Notes: generated by a model not told the origin, from the sequence alone. A stretch of 64,000 bases of DNA from an uncultured Thalassolituus sp. (GCA_913061435.1 CAJXUK010000006.1:41803-105802); one strand, 5' to 3'; counted from the stretch's first letter, positions 16,512 through 28,129 are shown. Numbers and translations: made by a program.

Positions 16512-17241
16512 TCAAAACCAACAAGTCGTTCTGCAACTGAATAAGATTAATAAAATATTTAATCCAAATACGCCGTTGGCCAATCATGTGCTGCACGATA
16601 TTTCTTTGCAAGTGAGCCGAGGTGAGCTGGTGGCTTTAGTTGGCACTTCGGGCTCAGGAAAAAGTACCTTGCTTAATGTGATGGGGTTGTTGGATGTCTC
16701 TTCATCTGGTGAGCTGTATATTCAAGATCATTTAACTCAAGGATTAAGTGAACAGCAGCGAACCCAGTTACGTAGTGAATCCATTGGCTTTGTTTTTCAA
16801 TTTCATCATTTGATAAACGCCTTTAGTGCATTAGAGAATGTACTTATGCCGCTTATGTTACGTTATGGTAAGCCGTCAAAAGAGCAGACAGAATATGCCA
16901 AATATTTGTTAAACGAGGTTGGGTTGTCCAAGTTTATTTACAAGCCCACCAATAAATTATCGGGAGGCCAGCAGCAGCGAGTAGCCATTGCTCGCGCGCT
17001 GGTATCACGCCCAGCTTTGGTACTTGCGGATGAGCCGACAGGTAATTTAGACACACAAACGGCAGACGAGGTGTTTAACTTATTTGAACGTTTTAATATT
17101 GAACATCAGTGCGCCATTGTTATTGTTACCCACGACCCGCGTTTGAGTGCTCGTTGCCCGCGAACAATACGATTGGATGATGGGCGTATTGTTTATGACG
17201 GAGCTTCTGTCGATCTCCCTACGAATTTTCAAGCGACCTAG
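16504..17241 (+). CDS. ABC transporter ATP-binding protein, LolD/MacB type
   Basis: A 245-residue ATPase with Walker [10 protein letters not shown] (near residue 47), Q-loop VFQFHHL, signature LSGGQQQR, Walker [13 protein letters not shown] and the H-loop His in VTHDPR. The start is the ATG at 16504, coupled to the permease stop; a longer frame from 16423 runs through permease coding sequence and is unlikely. It powers the adaptor-permease pair upstream. The last gene of the operon is followed by a short tandem repeat, not a clear terminator. Confidence 0.9.
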   Translation: MSNQNQQVVLQLNKINKIFNPNTPLANHVLHDISLQVSRGELVALVGTSGSGKSTLLNVMGLLDVSSSGELYIQDHLTQGLSEQQRTQLRSESIGFVFQFHHLINAFSALENVLMPLMLRYGKPSKEQTEYAKYLLNEVGLSKFIYKPTNKLSGGQQQRVAIARALVSRPALVLADEPTGNLDTQTADEVFNLFERFNIEHQCAIVIVTHDPRLSARCPRTIRLDDGRIVYDGASVDLPTNFQAT

Positions 17242-17250
17242 CTTTTCGTT

Positions 17251-17286
17251 ATAGCTTCTTGTCATAGCTTCTTGTCATAGCTTTTT
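17251..17286 (+). repeat. 13-bp tandem repeat after the ABC operon
   Basis: Two exact units atagcttcttgtc (17251-17263 and 17264-17276) and a partial third unit (17277-17286). Confidence 0.75.
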
Positions 17287-17354
17287 AGTATTTTCTGGCA
17301 GTGATTTATAGTTAATTTTCACGATATGTTTATCCAATAATATTTGCATTAACA

Positions 17355-17391
17355 ATAGCTAAAATCTATCAATTTATTAGTATTTAATAGG
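17355..17391 (+). promoter_or_regulatory. Candidate OxyR binding site upstream of katG
   Basis: ATAG-N7-CTAT at 17355-17369 matches one full OxyR element, including the inner t and a positions. After a 7-base gap a weaker second element begins with TTAG (17377). It lies about 109 bases before the katG start. OxyR control of katG is well established in gammaproteobacteria; the match here was made by eye. Confidence 0.5.
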
Positions 17392-17402
17392 TTTTAATAT
17401 AG

Positions 17403-19649
<2,247 letters not shown>

Positions 19650-19705
19650 AACTCTGATCGAGTTTAAAGTTCTGATAATAGTTTTATAGTGAAAACATAA
19701 CCTTG

Positions 19706-19741
19706 AGCCCTTATTGCTAGCTTAGCAATAAGGGCTTTTTT
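19706..19741 (+). terminator. Rho-independent terminator after katG
   Basis: A perfect 13-bp stem, agcccttattgct/agcaataagggct, with a 5-base loop followed by a run of T. Confidence 0.92.
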
Positions 19742-19862
19742 ATGAGTGAAATCTCTGCTGGATTGAATAAAGGGTTAGATAAAAGATTGGATAAAGAGTT
19801 TGCTCGAATAACAACCAAAGATTAAAGTGTGTGCCACTGTATTATTAGGTTAGGTAAAAAGA

Positions 19863-20405
19863 TTGTCAGAAAATAATGAATCTCATTTAGTAGCAGGGCG
19901 TGAGTGTGGTGAATGCACAGTATGCTGTGTGAACCTTTTGATAAGCGATAAAGACTTTAACAAGCCAGCTGATGTTGCTTGTACGCATAGGGTAGAAAAA
20001 GGCGGCTGTAAGATTTATAACGACCGACCTTCTGTGTGTCGTGATTGGCACTGCGCTTGGCGTTTTATGCCGCAGCTAGATGATGAGTGGCGGCCAGACC
20101 GCTCAGGCATTTTATTACGCTCTGATGAAAACGGTATTATTTTTCAGCCAATTCGTGATGCTAAAAAAGTACTCACCAGTGCTCGGGCGATAGAATTAAT
20201 TGGGGGCGGTGTTTCTCAAGGCATTCCAATGTCGATGTCTATTCCTACTAAAAAAGGCTTTTTAAGTCATGGCATGTCTTTGAATGAACCTTTACAAAAA
20301 GTGGTTGAGTCAAGAAGCCTCGCCGCCATTCAAAATAAAATGATTGATCTTATTAAATTCTCTAAGAAACAAAAAACAGACGCGATTATCGCAACGGATG
20401 GTTAA
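19863..20405 (+). CDS. YkgJ-family cysteine-cluster protein
   Basis: A 180-residue protein starting at TTG. Near the N-terminus is the CxxCxxCC cluster (Cys15, 18, 21 and 22 in ECGECTVCCVNLL), followed by further cysteines in ACTHRVEKGGCKIY and SVCRDWHCAW. This family is annotated as putative zinc- or iron-chelating; the true role is not established. The start is chosen because the ATG further in would remove part of the conserved N-terminus. The gene ends two bases before the next start, so the two are likely cotranscribed. Confidence 0.75.
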   Translation: MSENNESHLVAGRECGECTVCCVNLLISDKDFNKPADVACTHRVEKGGCKIYNDRPSVCRDWHCAWRFMPQLDDEWRPDRSGILLRSDENGIIFQPIRDAKKVLTSARAIELIGGGVSQGIPMSMSIPTKKGFLSHGMSLNEPLQKVVESRSLAAIQNKMIDLIKFSKKQKTDAIIATDG

Positions 20406-20407
20406 TC

Positions 20408-20743
20408 ATGAACGCTAACCCTGCTTTATTATCGTTATCGGAAATTGTCAGCGATGCTCACGCAAAGATTCAACAAGACTTTGCTGATATCAACCCAGTG
20501 ATTGGGGTAATGCAAGGAATGCGCAAGATGGGTATTCCTGCGGATGTAATAACCATTGATTGCTTAGTTACGAACAAGCGAATTTTAGTCATTTTACATG
20601 ATGAGCATCCGGCTATGACACGCTATCAACTAACCTATATAGACCAAGACCCCAGTGATGACTACATTGATCTTGCCAGTGACCAAGTAAATAGCGAGAT
20701 GGTTTACGGTTGGATCAAAGATTATTTTTCGGATATTTCTTAA
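20408..20743 (+). CDS. Hypothetical protein
   Basis: A 111-residue soluble-looking protein with no membrane helix or signal. The N-terminal half looks helical (LSLSEIVSDAHAKIQQDFADI). The middle (VITIDCLVTNKRILVILHDEHP) looks like beta strands. I do not recognise a family. It starts 2 bases after the YkgJ-like gene and is followed by a MscS channel gene after 48 bases, so it probably belongs to a three-gene transcript. Confidence 0.7.
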   Translation: MNANPALLSLSEIVSDAHAKIQQDFADINPVIGVMQGMRKMGIPADVITIDCLVTNKRILVILHDEHPAMTRYQLTYIDQDPSDDYIDLASDQVNSEMVYGWIKDYFSDIS

Positions 20744-20791
20744 TAAATCGTTTTATTAGTTGTTCACATTACCCATTTAAAGGTTTAACCC

Positions 20792-22102
20792 GTGATTTTA
20801 GATCAATTAATCCAGTTAGTTACACAGTTTTTTAACAGCGTTTTAACGGAGTTTTCTCAACCTCAAGCCTACTTTCAGCTTGGCTTAATATTTTCTGTTT
20901 ATGCCTTGTCATTTTTGCTGGCGAATAGAATTAGAAAATACGTTCCGTTTTTTAATACGGCTTTAGCAAATACGTCCAATGAGAATCATTATGCTTCACT
21001 GTGGAGTAAAATCTTTGCTCAGTTAGGTGAGTATATTGCTCCAGTGCTGGCGGTGCTTATTTTGAAAGTATTCATAGAAATGAGTGCGGCAGCCGCGAGT
21101 CATTTATGGATAGCAAAGACCGCGATGACGGTAGGTATTTTATACCTAGTTCATTCGTTAATAAGAGACTTTGTTAGCAATCAATTTATTGCTGCGGTTT
21201 TACGCTGGGTTGGCATGCCTATTGTATTTTTACATTTGCTTAATGTGCTGGTGGGTTTAATTGAAATACTAGAATCTATTTCACTAACGCTTGGTAATAT
21301 CGAAATTTCTGCTTATGGCATTGCCCGTGTTGCAATTTTTGGCTCACTGTTATTTTGGATAGGTCGAGCCACAAATAAAACTGGCGGTGAGATTATTCGT
21401 AAACAAGAAAAGTTGGATTTACGTACTCGTGAAGTAGTCGCAAAGATATTTGAAATTGCTATATTTTCGTTGATTGCTTTATTACTGCTGCAAGTAATGG
21501 GAATTAACTTAACCGCATTGGCGGTATTTGGTGGTGCTATTGGGGTAGGTATTGGTTTAGGGCTTCAGGCCATTGCCTCTAACTTTATTTCGGGTTTTAT
21601 TATTTTATTGGATCGATCGGTATCGATTGGTGATTATATTGAATTGGAAGATGGTCGCACGGGTGTGGTGCGCGAATTAAGTATGCGAGCAACCACGCTC
21701 GAAACGTATGATGGCAAAGACATTGTGGTGCCTAACGAGAAATTCATTGTAGGTACCTTTATTAATTGGACACACAAAGATAAAAGCCAGCGCTATCGTG
21801 TTGACTTTTCAGTCGCTTACCACAGCGATATCCGTCAACTGGTGGAAATTATTAAAGACGTTGTATCTCAACACCCCCAAGTATTCAGCGGTGATAATGT
21901 GCCATTAGAGCAGCGCCCTGACTGTGAGATAGACAGTTTTGGTGATTCTGGTATTAATATGTTTGTTGAGTTTTGGATGGAAGGTATCGACGACGGCAAA
22001 AACCGTGTAGGCGGTGATTTAATGCTGATGATTTTAGAAGCCTTACAGCAACATGGCTTTGAAATTCCTTTTCCTCAACGTGAAGTACGATTGCTTAAAT
22101 AG
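20792..22102 (+). CDS. MscS-family mechanosensitive ion channel
   Basis: A 436-residue protein with N-terminal membrane helices (about residues 25-45, 75-100, 115-135, 140-165 and 175-200). The MscS core follows: a membrane helix near 220-240, then the pore helix VFGGAIGVGIGLGLQAIASNFISG. Next come the beta domain (LLDRSVSIGDYIELEDG, VVRELSMRATTLETYDGKDIVVPNEKFI) and the cytoplasmic alpha/beta domain. Such channels open under membrane tension at osmotic downshock. The start is GTG with 'aaagg' upstream. It is longer than E. coli MscS (286), with extra N-terminal helices. Confidence 0.9.
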   Translation: MILDQLIQLVTQFFNSVLTEFSQPQAYFQLGLIFSVYALSFLLANRIRKYVPFFNTALANTSNENHYASLWSKIFAQLGEYIAPVLAVLILKVFIEMSAAAASHLWIAKTAMTVGILYLVHSLIRDFVSNQFIAAVLRWVGMPIVFLHLLNVLVGLIEILESISLTLGNIEISAYGIARVAIFGSLLFWIGRATNKTGGEIIRKQEKLDLRTREVVAKIFEIAIFSLIALLLLQVMGINLTALAVFGGAIGVGIGLGLQAIASNFISGFIILLDRSVSIGDYIELEDGRTGVVRELSMRATTLETYDGKDIVVPNEKFIVGTFINWTHKDKSQRYRVDFSVAYHSDIRQLVEIIKDVVSQHPQVFSGDNVPLEQRPDCEIDSFGDSGINMFVEFWMEGIDDGKNRVGGDLMLMILEALQQHGFEIPFPQREVRLLK

Positions 22103-22131
22103 GAGCGGCTAAATTAGAGCGCCTAAATTAG

Positions 22132-22156
22132 AGTGCTGCCATCAGCAGCACTTTAA
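22132..22156. terminator. Terminator between convergent mscS-like and metF-like genes
   Basis: Stem agtgctgc/gcagcact (22132-22139 and 22145-22152) with a 5-base loop and a short T stretch. It could work in both directions for the convergent genes. Confidence 0.6.
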
Positions 22157-22174
22157 GTGGTTTTTGCGCTGAGC

Positions 22175-23092
22175 TTATTGGCTTACGCGTTTAAGCAGTT
22201 CAATAGACGCATCGACTTCTACTTTACGAATGGCCACGCTTTCAATATTACAGCCAACCGGTATGCCTTTTTCTTCGGCGAACGCTTTGAGTTCACGGTA
22301 GCTTTGCTCAGACACATCCACAGAGCGTTGCAAGATATCATTAGAATGAATTAAATCATTCTCCAACCATCGCGGAATACTAATACCTAACCATTTCATG
22401 AACTGCAGTGTTTTAGCAGAACCACACGGTGTTAGTGTGAACAAAATAGGTACTAATGGAATGTTATGTTCTTTGCCGTAATAATAATAATCGGAAAGAA
22501 AGTTTTTAGATGCATTCACGTCATAAACACCCTGTGATACAAAAAAACGACAGCCTTGTGCAATCTTATCAAACACACGTAAATGCTCGTCACCTTTCGT
22601 TTGATGGCGCTCTGGAATAACAACACCACCCAGCAGAAGATCGTTCTTTACTGCCGCTTTAATTTGGTAAGCATCACGAATTGAAACAGTGACTTCTTCT
22701 GATTTAGAAGCTGCGCCAACAAAAATCGTTAAATTTTGTTGGGGATTGGCGCTGGTTATAAAATCAGTTAATTCTGTTTTATTATACTTACCTACAGAGC
22801 GGTAAATAATTTTAGGAATGTTTAAGTCTTGTAGGTACTTTTGGCTGTAGTCATAACAGTCTAGTGTTTCCATAAAAGGAAATGGGCGTTCTTCGTCGGT
22901 GCGAGATTTTTCATCTTGAATATCGTATAACACCAAGCCATCAACCTGCTGATCTTGTAAGCGCTCAACTTGGCGCGCTGAAATCTCAACTATTTTATCG
23001 TTGCTGGTGCCATTTTTGGGTGGGGTGATGCCATATAGGATGATCCCACTGCTGCGGTTTTTAATTTTTTCTATGAGCGATTGATTTGGCAT
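22175..23092 (-). CDS. Methylenetetrahydrofolate reductase-like protein
   Basis: A 305-residue protein with the TIM-barrel plan of 5,10-methylenetetrahydrofolate reductase. The C-terminal half is closest: GCRFFVSQGVYDVNASKNF corresponds to the barrel strand with a conserved aromatic run in MetF. VPILFTLTPCGSAKTLQFM and ISIPRWLENDL correspond to the MetF segment ending IPAWM. The N-terminal part is divergent (ITPPKNG in place of FEFFPP with its key Glu), so the catalytic Glu of MetF is not obvious. It may therefore be a paralogue with another job rather than the methionine-cycle enzyme. No folate or methionine genes adjoin it. Confidence 0.68.
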   Translation of the reverse strand: MPNQSLIEKIKNRSSGIILYGITPPKNGTSNDKIVEISARQVERLQDQQVDGLVLYDIQDEKSRTDEERPFPFMETLDCYDYSQKYLQDLNIPKIIYRSVGKYNKTELTDFITSANPQQNLTIFVGAASKSEEVTVSIRDAYQIKAAVKNDLLLGGVVIPERHQTKGDEHLRVFDKIAQGCRFFVSQGVYDVNASKNFLSDYYYYGKEHNIPLVPILFTLTPCGSAKTLQFMKWLGISIPRWLENDLIHSNDILQRSVDVSEQSYRELKAFAEEKGIPVGCNIESVAIRKVEVDASIELLKRVSQ

Positions 23093-23171
23093 GATACGTG
23101 TCTATTGAAGAGTTATGTTAGCGTTTAAAACCATAAATATAATATAACATTGCTGCGAAATTTAATCAGGT

Positions 23172-23882
23172 TCAAAACATTTGGCTAAATGTAATGCCTA
23201 AGGAGCTACCATCAGAGACTTCGTTGGTTTTTTTGTTTTTATAATCGATTGTTAAAAACTTTACACCCAGAGATGAACCTGTGCCCGTAAAGTGAAAAAG
23301 ATATTCAACATATGCGCCATAGGCATTATGGTAGCGTGCATTATCGGCAGTTTCGCGACTGGTAAATTTGGGATCAAGGTGTGCTGTTAACCCACCGCCC
23401 CAAATATGTCGTCCTGCCCAGAAATGGCTAAAGATATCGATAGGAAAACGGGTGAATGAAAGAACACTTTCATCACCCTTGCTATTTTGGGCTGTAATTA
23501 GGTCAAATAAATATCCAGCTTTAATGCCGACATCGACTCTTTTCTCAAACATAAGATGAGCAATACCAAGAGAAAAACTCACCCCTGATCCTGCTCTAAT
23601 TTTGTCGACTTCGCCATTTTCAAATTCAATTTTTTCGAGAGTTTGTCCACCCAGTAATGCATCAATACTGATAAAAGGACGAGTGTCGGCATGCTCATTA
23701 GCAGAGAAAGCGTCTTCGTAATAAAAGCCGTCTTCAAAATCATCATTGTCGATTTCGTCTGCAGCCATGGTAAAACCCGAGAGGCCAGCAGTAGCGATAA
23801 ATAAGGCCGAAACGGTCGCCAGCTTGGGAGGATTACTGAGTATTCGGATCAATACTGTTGTCAGCGTTGACGGCATCATCAT
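23172..23882 (-). CDS. Predicted secreted outer-membrane beta-barrel protein
   Basis: A 236-residue protein with an N-terminal signal peptide (positive residues, then ATVSALFIATAGLSGFT and a likely cleavage after TMA). Amphipathic strands and a final Phe, a mark of outer-membrane barrels, follow. The mature N-terminus is acidic (DEIDNDDFED). The ATG start lies 50 bases inside the tatC gene; a TTG at 23849 would leave a more usual signal peptide length, but neither has a clear ribosome site. No family is recognised. It may be the last gene of the ubiE-tatC transcript. Confidence 0.65.
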   Translation of the reverse strand: MMMPSTLTTVLIRILSNPPKLATVSALFIATAGLSGFTMAADEIDNDDFEDGFYYEDAFSANEHADTRPFISIDALLGGQTLEKIEFENGEVDKIRAGSGVSFSLGIAHLMFEKRVDVGIKAGYLFDLITAQNSKGDESVLSFTRFPIDIFSHFWAGRHIWGGGLTAHLDPKFTSRETADNARYHNAYGAYVEYLFHFTGTGSSLGVKFLTIDYKNKKTNEVSDGSSLGITFSQMF

Positions 23883-24624
23883 CTTCGGTCGGTTTTTTAA
23901 TTAAACGAGCAAACAGCACTCCCACTTCAAATAATAACCACATAGGGACAGCGAGAATAGTTTGTGAAATAACGTCGGGTGGGGTGACAAACATTCCTAC
24001 GACAAAACAACCTAAGAAAATATAAGGACGCTTAGCGGCGAGTTTTTCAACGGTGGTTGCACCCATTAGCACCATAAGAAACGTTGCGATAGGAATTTCA
24101 AAGGCTATGCCAAAAGCAAAGAACATTTTTAAAATAAAGTTAAGAATGTTATCGATGTCAGGCATCAAGGTAACGCCTTCTGGACCAACCGAGGTAAAGA
24201 ACGAAAAGGCTAAAGGCAGCACTACATAATAGGCAAATACAATACCTGTGTAGAACAAGAGAATGCTGGATAGCAGCAATGGAATAGCAAATTTCTTTTC
24301 ATGCTGATACAAACCTGGGGCAACAAATGACCACACTTGATGCAAAATAAAAGGCACAGATAAGAAAATAGCTAACACAATAGTAAGTTTAAAAGGCACT
24401 AAAAACGGCGAGGCGACGCCCGTCGCAATCATGCCACCTTCCACCGGTAAAATAGACGACAGTGGATCAACCAGTATTAGGTAAAGATCGTTAGCAAAAT
24501 AGAATAAGCTAAGAAAAATAAGTAGAACCGACAGCACAATCTTGAGTAAACGATTACGTAGCTCAATCAAGTGACTCATCAAAGGTTGTTCAGCTGCCGT
24601 TACGTGTTCTGTGGGTTCGGTCAT
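23833..24624 (-). CDS. tatC: Sec-independent protein translocase TatC
   Basis: A 263-residue protein with six membrane helices. The N-terminal HLIELRNRLLK is the conserved cytoplasmic segment that helps bind twin-arginine signals. FVAPGLYQHEK and FGIAFEIPIA, the second with the conserved Glu, follow. TatC is the receptor of the Tat pathway, which exports folded proteins. The gene follows tatB by 12 bases, and the hydrophilic tail (EDDDAVNADNS) is typical. Its 3' end overlaps the next gene. Confidence 0.96.
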   Translation of the reverse strand: MTEPTEHVTAAEQPLMSHLIELRNRLLKIVLSVLLIFLSLFYFANDLYLILVDPLSSILPVEGGMIATGVASPFLVPFKLTIVLAIFLSVPFILHQVWSFVAPGLYQHEKKFAIPLLLSSILLFYTGIVFAYYVVLPLAFSFFTSVGPEGVTLMPDIDNILNFILKMFFAFGIAFEIPIATFLMVLMGATTVEKLAAKRPYIFLGCFVVGMFVTPPDVISQTILAVPMWLLFEVGVLFARLIKKPTEDDDAVNADNSIDPNTQ

Positions 24625-24636
24625 GTTGCTCGAGTC

Positions 24637-24975
24637 TTATTTTTTATCTACAGGGATAGAATCATCAGAAGACGTGTCTTTTACTGCGCTGCTTGGTGCT
24701 GTTTTCTTGACTAAAGCGTTGCTTAAAATATCATCTTTTTTGGTTGCAGCTTCTTCTTCATCTAAAAAAGTTGCATAAGGGTCTTTGAGCTTCTCTTTTA
24801 ATTCATCAGTGCGCACTTGGCGCTCTAAGTCTTCTTGGAAACCACTCATTGTGCGGCGAATTTTGCCGATAAATAGACCCACATTTCTTGCTGCTACAGG
24901 TAATCGTTCTGGACCTAAAACCAGAAGGCCCAAAATACCTACGACCATTAATTCTAAAAAACCAATATCAAACAC
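24637..24975 (-). CDS. tatB: Sec-independent protein translocase TatB
   Basis: A 112-residue protein with an N-terminal membrane helix (FDIGFLELMVVGILGLLVLGPERLP). The conserved Glu and the Gly-Pro hinge are at their TatB positions. An amphipathic helix and a charged, likely disordered tail follow. It acts with TatC in signal-peptide recognition. It lies between tatA and tatC in the usual order. Confidence 0.95.
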   Translation of the reverse strand: MFDIGFLELMVVGILGLLVLGPERLPVAARNVGLFIGKIRRTMSGFQEDLERQVRTDELKEKLKDPYATFLDEEEAATKKDDILSNALVKKTAPSSAVKDTSSDDSIPVDKK

Positions 24976-24998
24976 CTAGTGTGCTCCGAATTATGTGA

Positions 24999-25262
24999 TT
25001 ATTGGTTCTTTTGTTTGTCAGCAGTTTCTTTGACATTTGTATTGTCAAAGGTTGCATCTTTCTCTTCATGAGCAAGAGAAGCAGGCTGAGTGTCATCTTT
25101 TTCATCTTCGGACTTTTTAGGGTCTTCGTTGATGGCATTTTTAAAGCCTTTAACTGCCCCTCCTAAATCGCCACCTAGATTGCGTAACTTTTTGGTCCCG
25201 AAGATTAAAATTACGATGACGAAAACAATTAATAATTGCCAAATGCTGATACCACCTAACAT
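24999..25262 (-). CDS. tatA: Sec-independent protein translocase TatA
   Basis: An 87-residue protein with a short membrane helix ([20 protein letters not shown]) and the FGTKKL hinge, then the amphipathic helix [18 protein letters not shown] and an acidic tail. It forms the oligomer that lets folded proteins cross the membrane. First of the tatABC genes, 45 bases after hinT, with 'aggaaag' before the start. Confidence 0.95.
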   Translation of the reverse strand: MLGGISIWQLLIVFVIVILIFGTKKLRNLGGDLGGAVKGFKNAINEDPKKSEDEKDDTQPASLAHEEKDATFDNTNVKETADKQKNQ

Positions 25263-25307
25263 GATACTTTCCTCTACTTAATAGTGTAAAAATTAGTATA
25301 ACAATAT

Positions 25308-25640
25308 TTAAAACCCTGGCAGGTTTGAGCCTGCCAGAATATGAAAATGCATATGAAAAACTTCTTGTCCGCCTTTTTCACCGGTATTGGTGATTGTGCG
25401 ATAGCCTTCAAGGTTTTCTTGTTTTGCCAGCTTAGGGATCGTTAATAATAACTTTCCCATTAGTACTGCGTCTTCTGGCTGCAGATCGTCTAAATTAACA
25501 ATGTGTTTTTTAGGAATAAGCAATAAATGAGTGTCAGCTTTAGGTGCTATGTCGTGAAATCCTAAAAAATCATCATCTTCATACACCTTATTTGACGGGA
25601 TTTCCCCCGCAACTAATTTACAAAATAAACAATCACTCAT
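25308..25640 (-). CDS. hinT: HIT-family purine nucleotide phosphoramidase (HinT)
   Basis: A 110-residue histidine-triad protein. The triad HMHFHIL is near the C-terminus, with CLFCKLVAGEIPSNKVYEDD at the N-terminus. HinT hydrolyses AMP-lysine and related phosphoramidates. It follows hisE in the leftward block, a common neighbour in gammaproteobacteria. The start is supported by 'caggg' upstream. Confidence 0.93.
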   Translation of the reverse strand: MSDCLFCKLVAGEIPSNKVYEDDDFLGFHDIAPKADTHLLLIPKKHIVNLDDLQPEDAVLMGKLLLTIPKLAKQENLEGYRTITNTGEKGGQEVFHMHFHILAGSNLPGF

Positions 25641-25663
25641 GCCCTGTTCCTGATCTACTTGTC

Positions 25664-26014
25664 TTACTTAGACTGTCGCGACGCTTTTTCTTCTAACCCT
25701 GATAAGCCAAAGCGTCTTTTAAGTTCTTCAATAACAGCTTCCGGTCGCTCACCTAGCTCTGCCAAGGCAACTAAGCTGTGAAACCATAAATCTGCTGTTT
25801 CATAAATCACATCAGAATTGTCACCACTGTGTTGCGCATCCTTGGCGGCAATGATGGTTTCTGTGGCTTCTTCGCCTACTTTTTCTAAAATTTTGTTCAG
25901 GCCTTTGCTGTAAAGGCTTGCAACATAAGAGCTATCGGCTTTAGCGCCTTTACGTTCTTCTAGAATATTACCTAGAGTTACAAAAACAGAATCATTATTG
26001 GTTGTGTCGCTCAT
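25664..26014 (-). CDS. hisE: Phosphoribosyl-ATP pyrophosphatase
   Basis: A 116-residue all-alpha MazG-like enzyme. [14 protein letters not shown] and [10 protein letters not shown] carry the acidic metal-binding residues. It carries out the second step of histidine synthesis. It stands as a separate gene beside hisI, rather than fused as in enteric bacteria. Confidence 0.95.
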   Translation of the reverse strand: MSDTTNNDSVFVTLGNILEERKGAKADSSYVASLYSKGLNKILEKVGEEATETIIAAKDAQHSGDNSDVIYETADLWFHSLVALAELGERPEAVIEELKRRFGLSGLEEKASRQSK

Positions 26015-26039
26015 ACTAAGCTCTTAATAATAAAGGAAA

Positions 26040-26432
26040 TTAATAAATATCGCTGGGATCTTTTAATATAGGATCAACTGATTGCCACTCACCTTGATCT
26101 GAATCACCATTATGCACCCGATAGAAGCAGCTTTCACGTCCTGTATGGCATGCAATACCACCAATTTGCTCTACTTGTAAAACAACAACATCGGCATCGC
26201 AGTCGAGACGGGCTTCGTGTAATTTTTGAACATGGCCAGAAGATTCCCCTTTACGCCATAATTGTTGGCGCGAGCGCGAATAATAAATCGCTCTGTTTTC
26301 TTTTATTGTGAGGGTTAACGCTTCACGATTCATCCATGCCATCATTAAAATGCGGCCACTTTGGTAATCTTGTGCAATCGCAGGAACTAAGCCATTGCTG
26401 TCCCATTTTATTTCGTCTAGCCAGTTACTCAT
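26040..26432 (-). CDS. hisI: Phosphoribosyl-AMP cyclohydrolase
   Basis: A 130-residue enzyme with the Asp motif [10 protein letters not shown] and zinc-binding cysteines in [23 protein letters not shown] residues ([13 protein letters not shown]) near residue 30 are conserved. It opens the ring of phosphoribosyl-AMP in the third step of histidine synthesis. It sits between ubiB and hisE, as in pseudomonads and relatives. Confidence 0.95.
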   Translation of the reverse strand: MSNWLDEIKWDSNGLVPAIAQDYQSGRILMMAWMNREALTLTIKENRAIYYSRSRQQLWRKGESSGHVQKLHEARLDCDADVVVLQVEQIGGIACHTGRESCFYRVHNGDSDQGEWQSVDPILKDPSDIY

Positions 26433-26488
26433 TAGCCGTTGTCCGTTGCATATTTTAAGTTAAGTTGGGTATTTTGAAGCTAAACACA

Positions 26489-28126
26489 TTAGCCCTTTAT
26501 TAATAACCAAAGTGCGCCAAAACTCGCCAGTGATATGCCCAGTGTTTCTGGCATTGCCAGTGCCGCGGCTTGCCACCATAAAACGCCCCCACTAACCATG
26601 CTAGTTAATGCTATTTTTTGCTGGCGGTTTTGTTGGCGTTGCTGTGTCATTTGTTGATTTATTTGCGTCAACTGGCGTGATATTTGTTCTTGGCTGCTGT
26701 CTATTTGGCTCAGTTTACTAAGACTACTATGAATTAAACCAGGTATTTGCGGGCCTTTTTCTATCCAGTTGGGCAGTTGGCGTTTTAATTCGCGCAATGC
26801 ACCCTTGGGGCCAAAGCGTTCTTTAATCCAGCGCTCCATGTAAGGCTTAGCGGTATTCCACAAGTCCAACTCTGGATATAACTGACGACCAAGGCCTTCA
26901 ATGTTTAATAAAGTTTTTTGCAGCAATACTAATTGTGGCTGTACTTCCATGCTAAAGCGACGAGCTACGCTGAATAGTTGTAAAAGAACTTGTCCAAAGG
27001 AAATCTCGGCAATAGGCTTCTCAAAAATGGGTTCGCAGACACTGCGTATGGCTGATTCCAGTTCGTGAACTTTGGTATTTGAAGGTACCCAGCCGCTGTC
27101 AATGTGCAGTTGTGCTACTTGGTAATAGTCTTGATTAAAAAAGGCCAATAAGTTGCGCGCTAAATAATGCTGATCTTGTTCAGTTAATGTGCCCACAATG
27201 CCACAATCAATAGCAATATAACGCGGTTTTTCTGGGTTACCATGAGCAACAAATATGTTGCCTGGGTGCATGTCAGCATGAAAAAAACTATCGCGGAATA
27301 CTTGGGTGAAGAATATTTCAACCCCGCGCTCTGCCAACACTTTCATGTTGGTATTTTGCGCTTTTAAGGCTTTTATATCCGCTACTGGTATGCCATAAAT
27401 GCGTTCGCTTACCATGACGCTGGTACGAGTAAAATCCCAATAAACTTCGGGTACATACACAAGGTCTGAGTCTTGGAAATTACGTCTTAGTTGGGTTGCA
27501 TTAGAGGCTTCGATTGCTAAATTAAGTTCAGCATGAATAGTATTGCTATAATCTTCTACCACTTCAACGGGCTTTAAACGACGGCCCTCTGCCGAATACT
27601 TTTCTACTAAGCGCGCCATCTGGTCAAGTAAGATCATGTCGCGGTCAATGGTTTTATTAATGCCTGGGCGCACGACTTTGACAACGACTTCAGTGCCATC
27701 GAGCAAGGTTGCGGGGTGTACCTGGGCAATCGATGCCGAAGCCATTGGGATCGGGTCAAACTTTGCAAATAGGCTATCAACGCTTTCGCCCAGCTCACTT
27801 TCGATCACGTTAATGGCAATATCACTAGGGAAGGGGGGAACGTTATCTTGAAGCTTTACCAACTCGTTCACAATATCGTGAGGTATAAGGTCGGGGCGTG
27901 TTGATAGGATCTGGCCAAATTTTACAAAAATAGGGCCTAATGTCTCTAATGCTAATCGCAGGCGTTCGCCACGGGATAATTTTTTCGGTACCGGTGCTAA
28001 GCGCCAAGGAGCTAACCATAAAGCAATGCGCAACGATAAAGGAAATTGTTCCGTAGGAATTAGGTCATCCAAGCGGTAGCGGGTAAAGATGTAGAGAATT
28101 TTCCACAAGCGCCAATAATTAGCCAC
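26489..28126 (-). CDS. ubiB: Ubiquinone biosynthesis atypical kinase UbiB
   Basis: A 545-residue protein of the ABC1/ADCK/UbiB family. It has the KxGQ motif ([16 protein letters not shown]), the Ala-rich loop (ASASIAQVH), the catalytic-loop Asp ([12 protein letters not shown]) and the metal-binding DCG (AIDCGIVG). Two membrane helices stand at the C-terminus (about residues 500-543). It supports ubiquinone synthesis, with ATPase activity, at the inner membrane. It is 3 bases from ubiJ and therefore cotranscribed. Confidence 0.96.
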   Translation of the reverse strand: MANYWRLWKILYIFTRYRLDDLIPTEQFPLSLRIALWLAPWRLAPVPKKLSRGERLRLALETLGPIFVKFGQILSTRPDLIPHDIVNELVKLQDNVPPFPSDIAINVIESELGESVDSLFAKFDPIPMASASIAQVHPATLLDGTEVVVKVVRPGINKTIDRDMILLDQMARLVEKYSAEGRRLKPVEVVEDYSNTIHAELNLAIEASNATQLRRNFQDSDLVYVPEVYWDFTRTSVMVSERIYGIPVADIKALKAQNTNMKVLAERGVEIFFTQVFRDSFFHADMHPGNIFVAHGNPEKPRYIAIDCGIVGTLTEQDQHYLARNLLAFFNQDYYQVAQLHIDSGWVPSNTKVHELESAIRSVCEPIFEKPIAEISFGQVLLQLFSVARRFSMEVQPQLVLLQKTLLNIEGLGRQLYPELDLWNTAKPYMERWIKERFGPKGALRELKRQLPNWIEKGPQIPGLIHSSLSKLSQIDSSQEQISRQLTQINQQMTQQRQQNRQQKIALTSMVSGGVLWWQAAALAMPETLGISLASFGALWLLIKG

Positions 28127-28129
28127 AGC

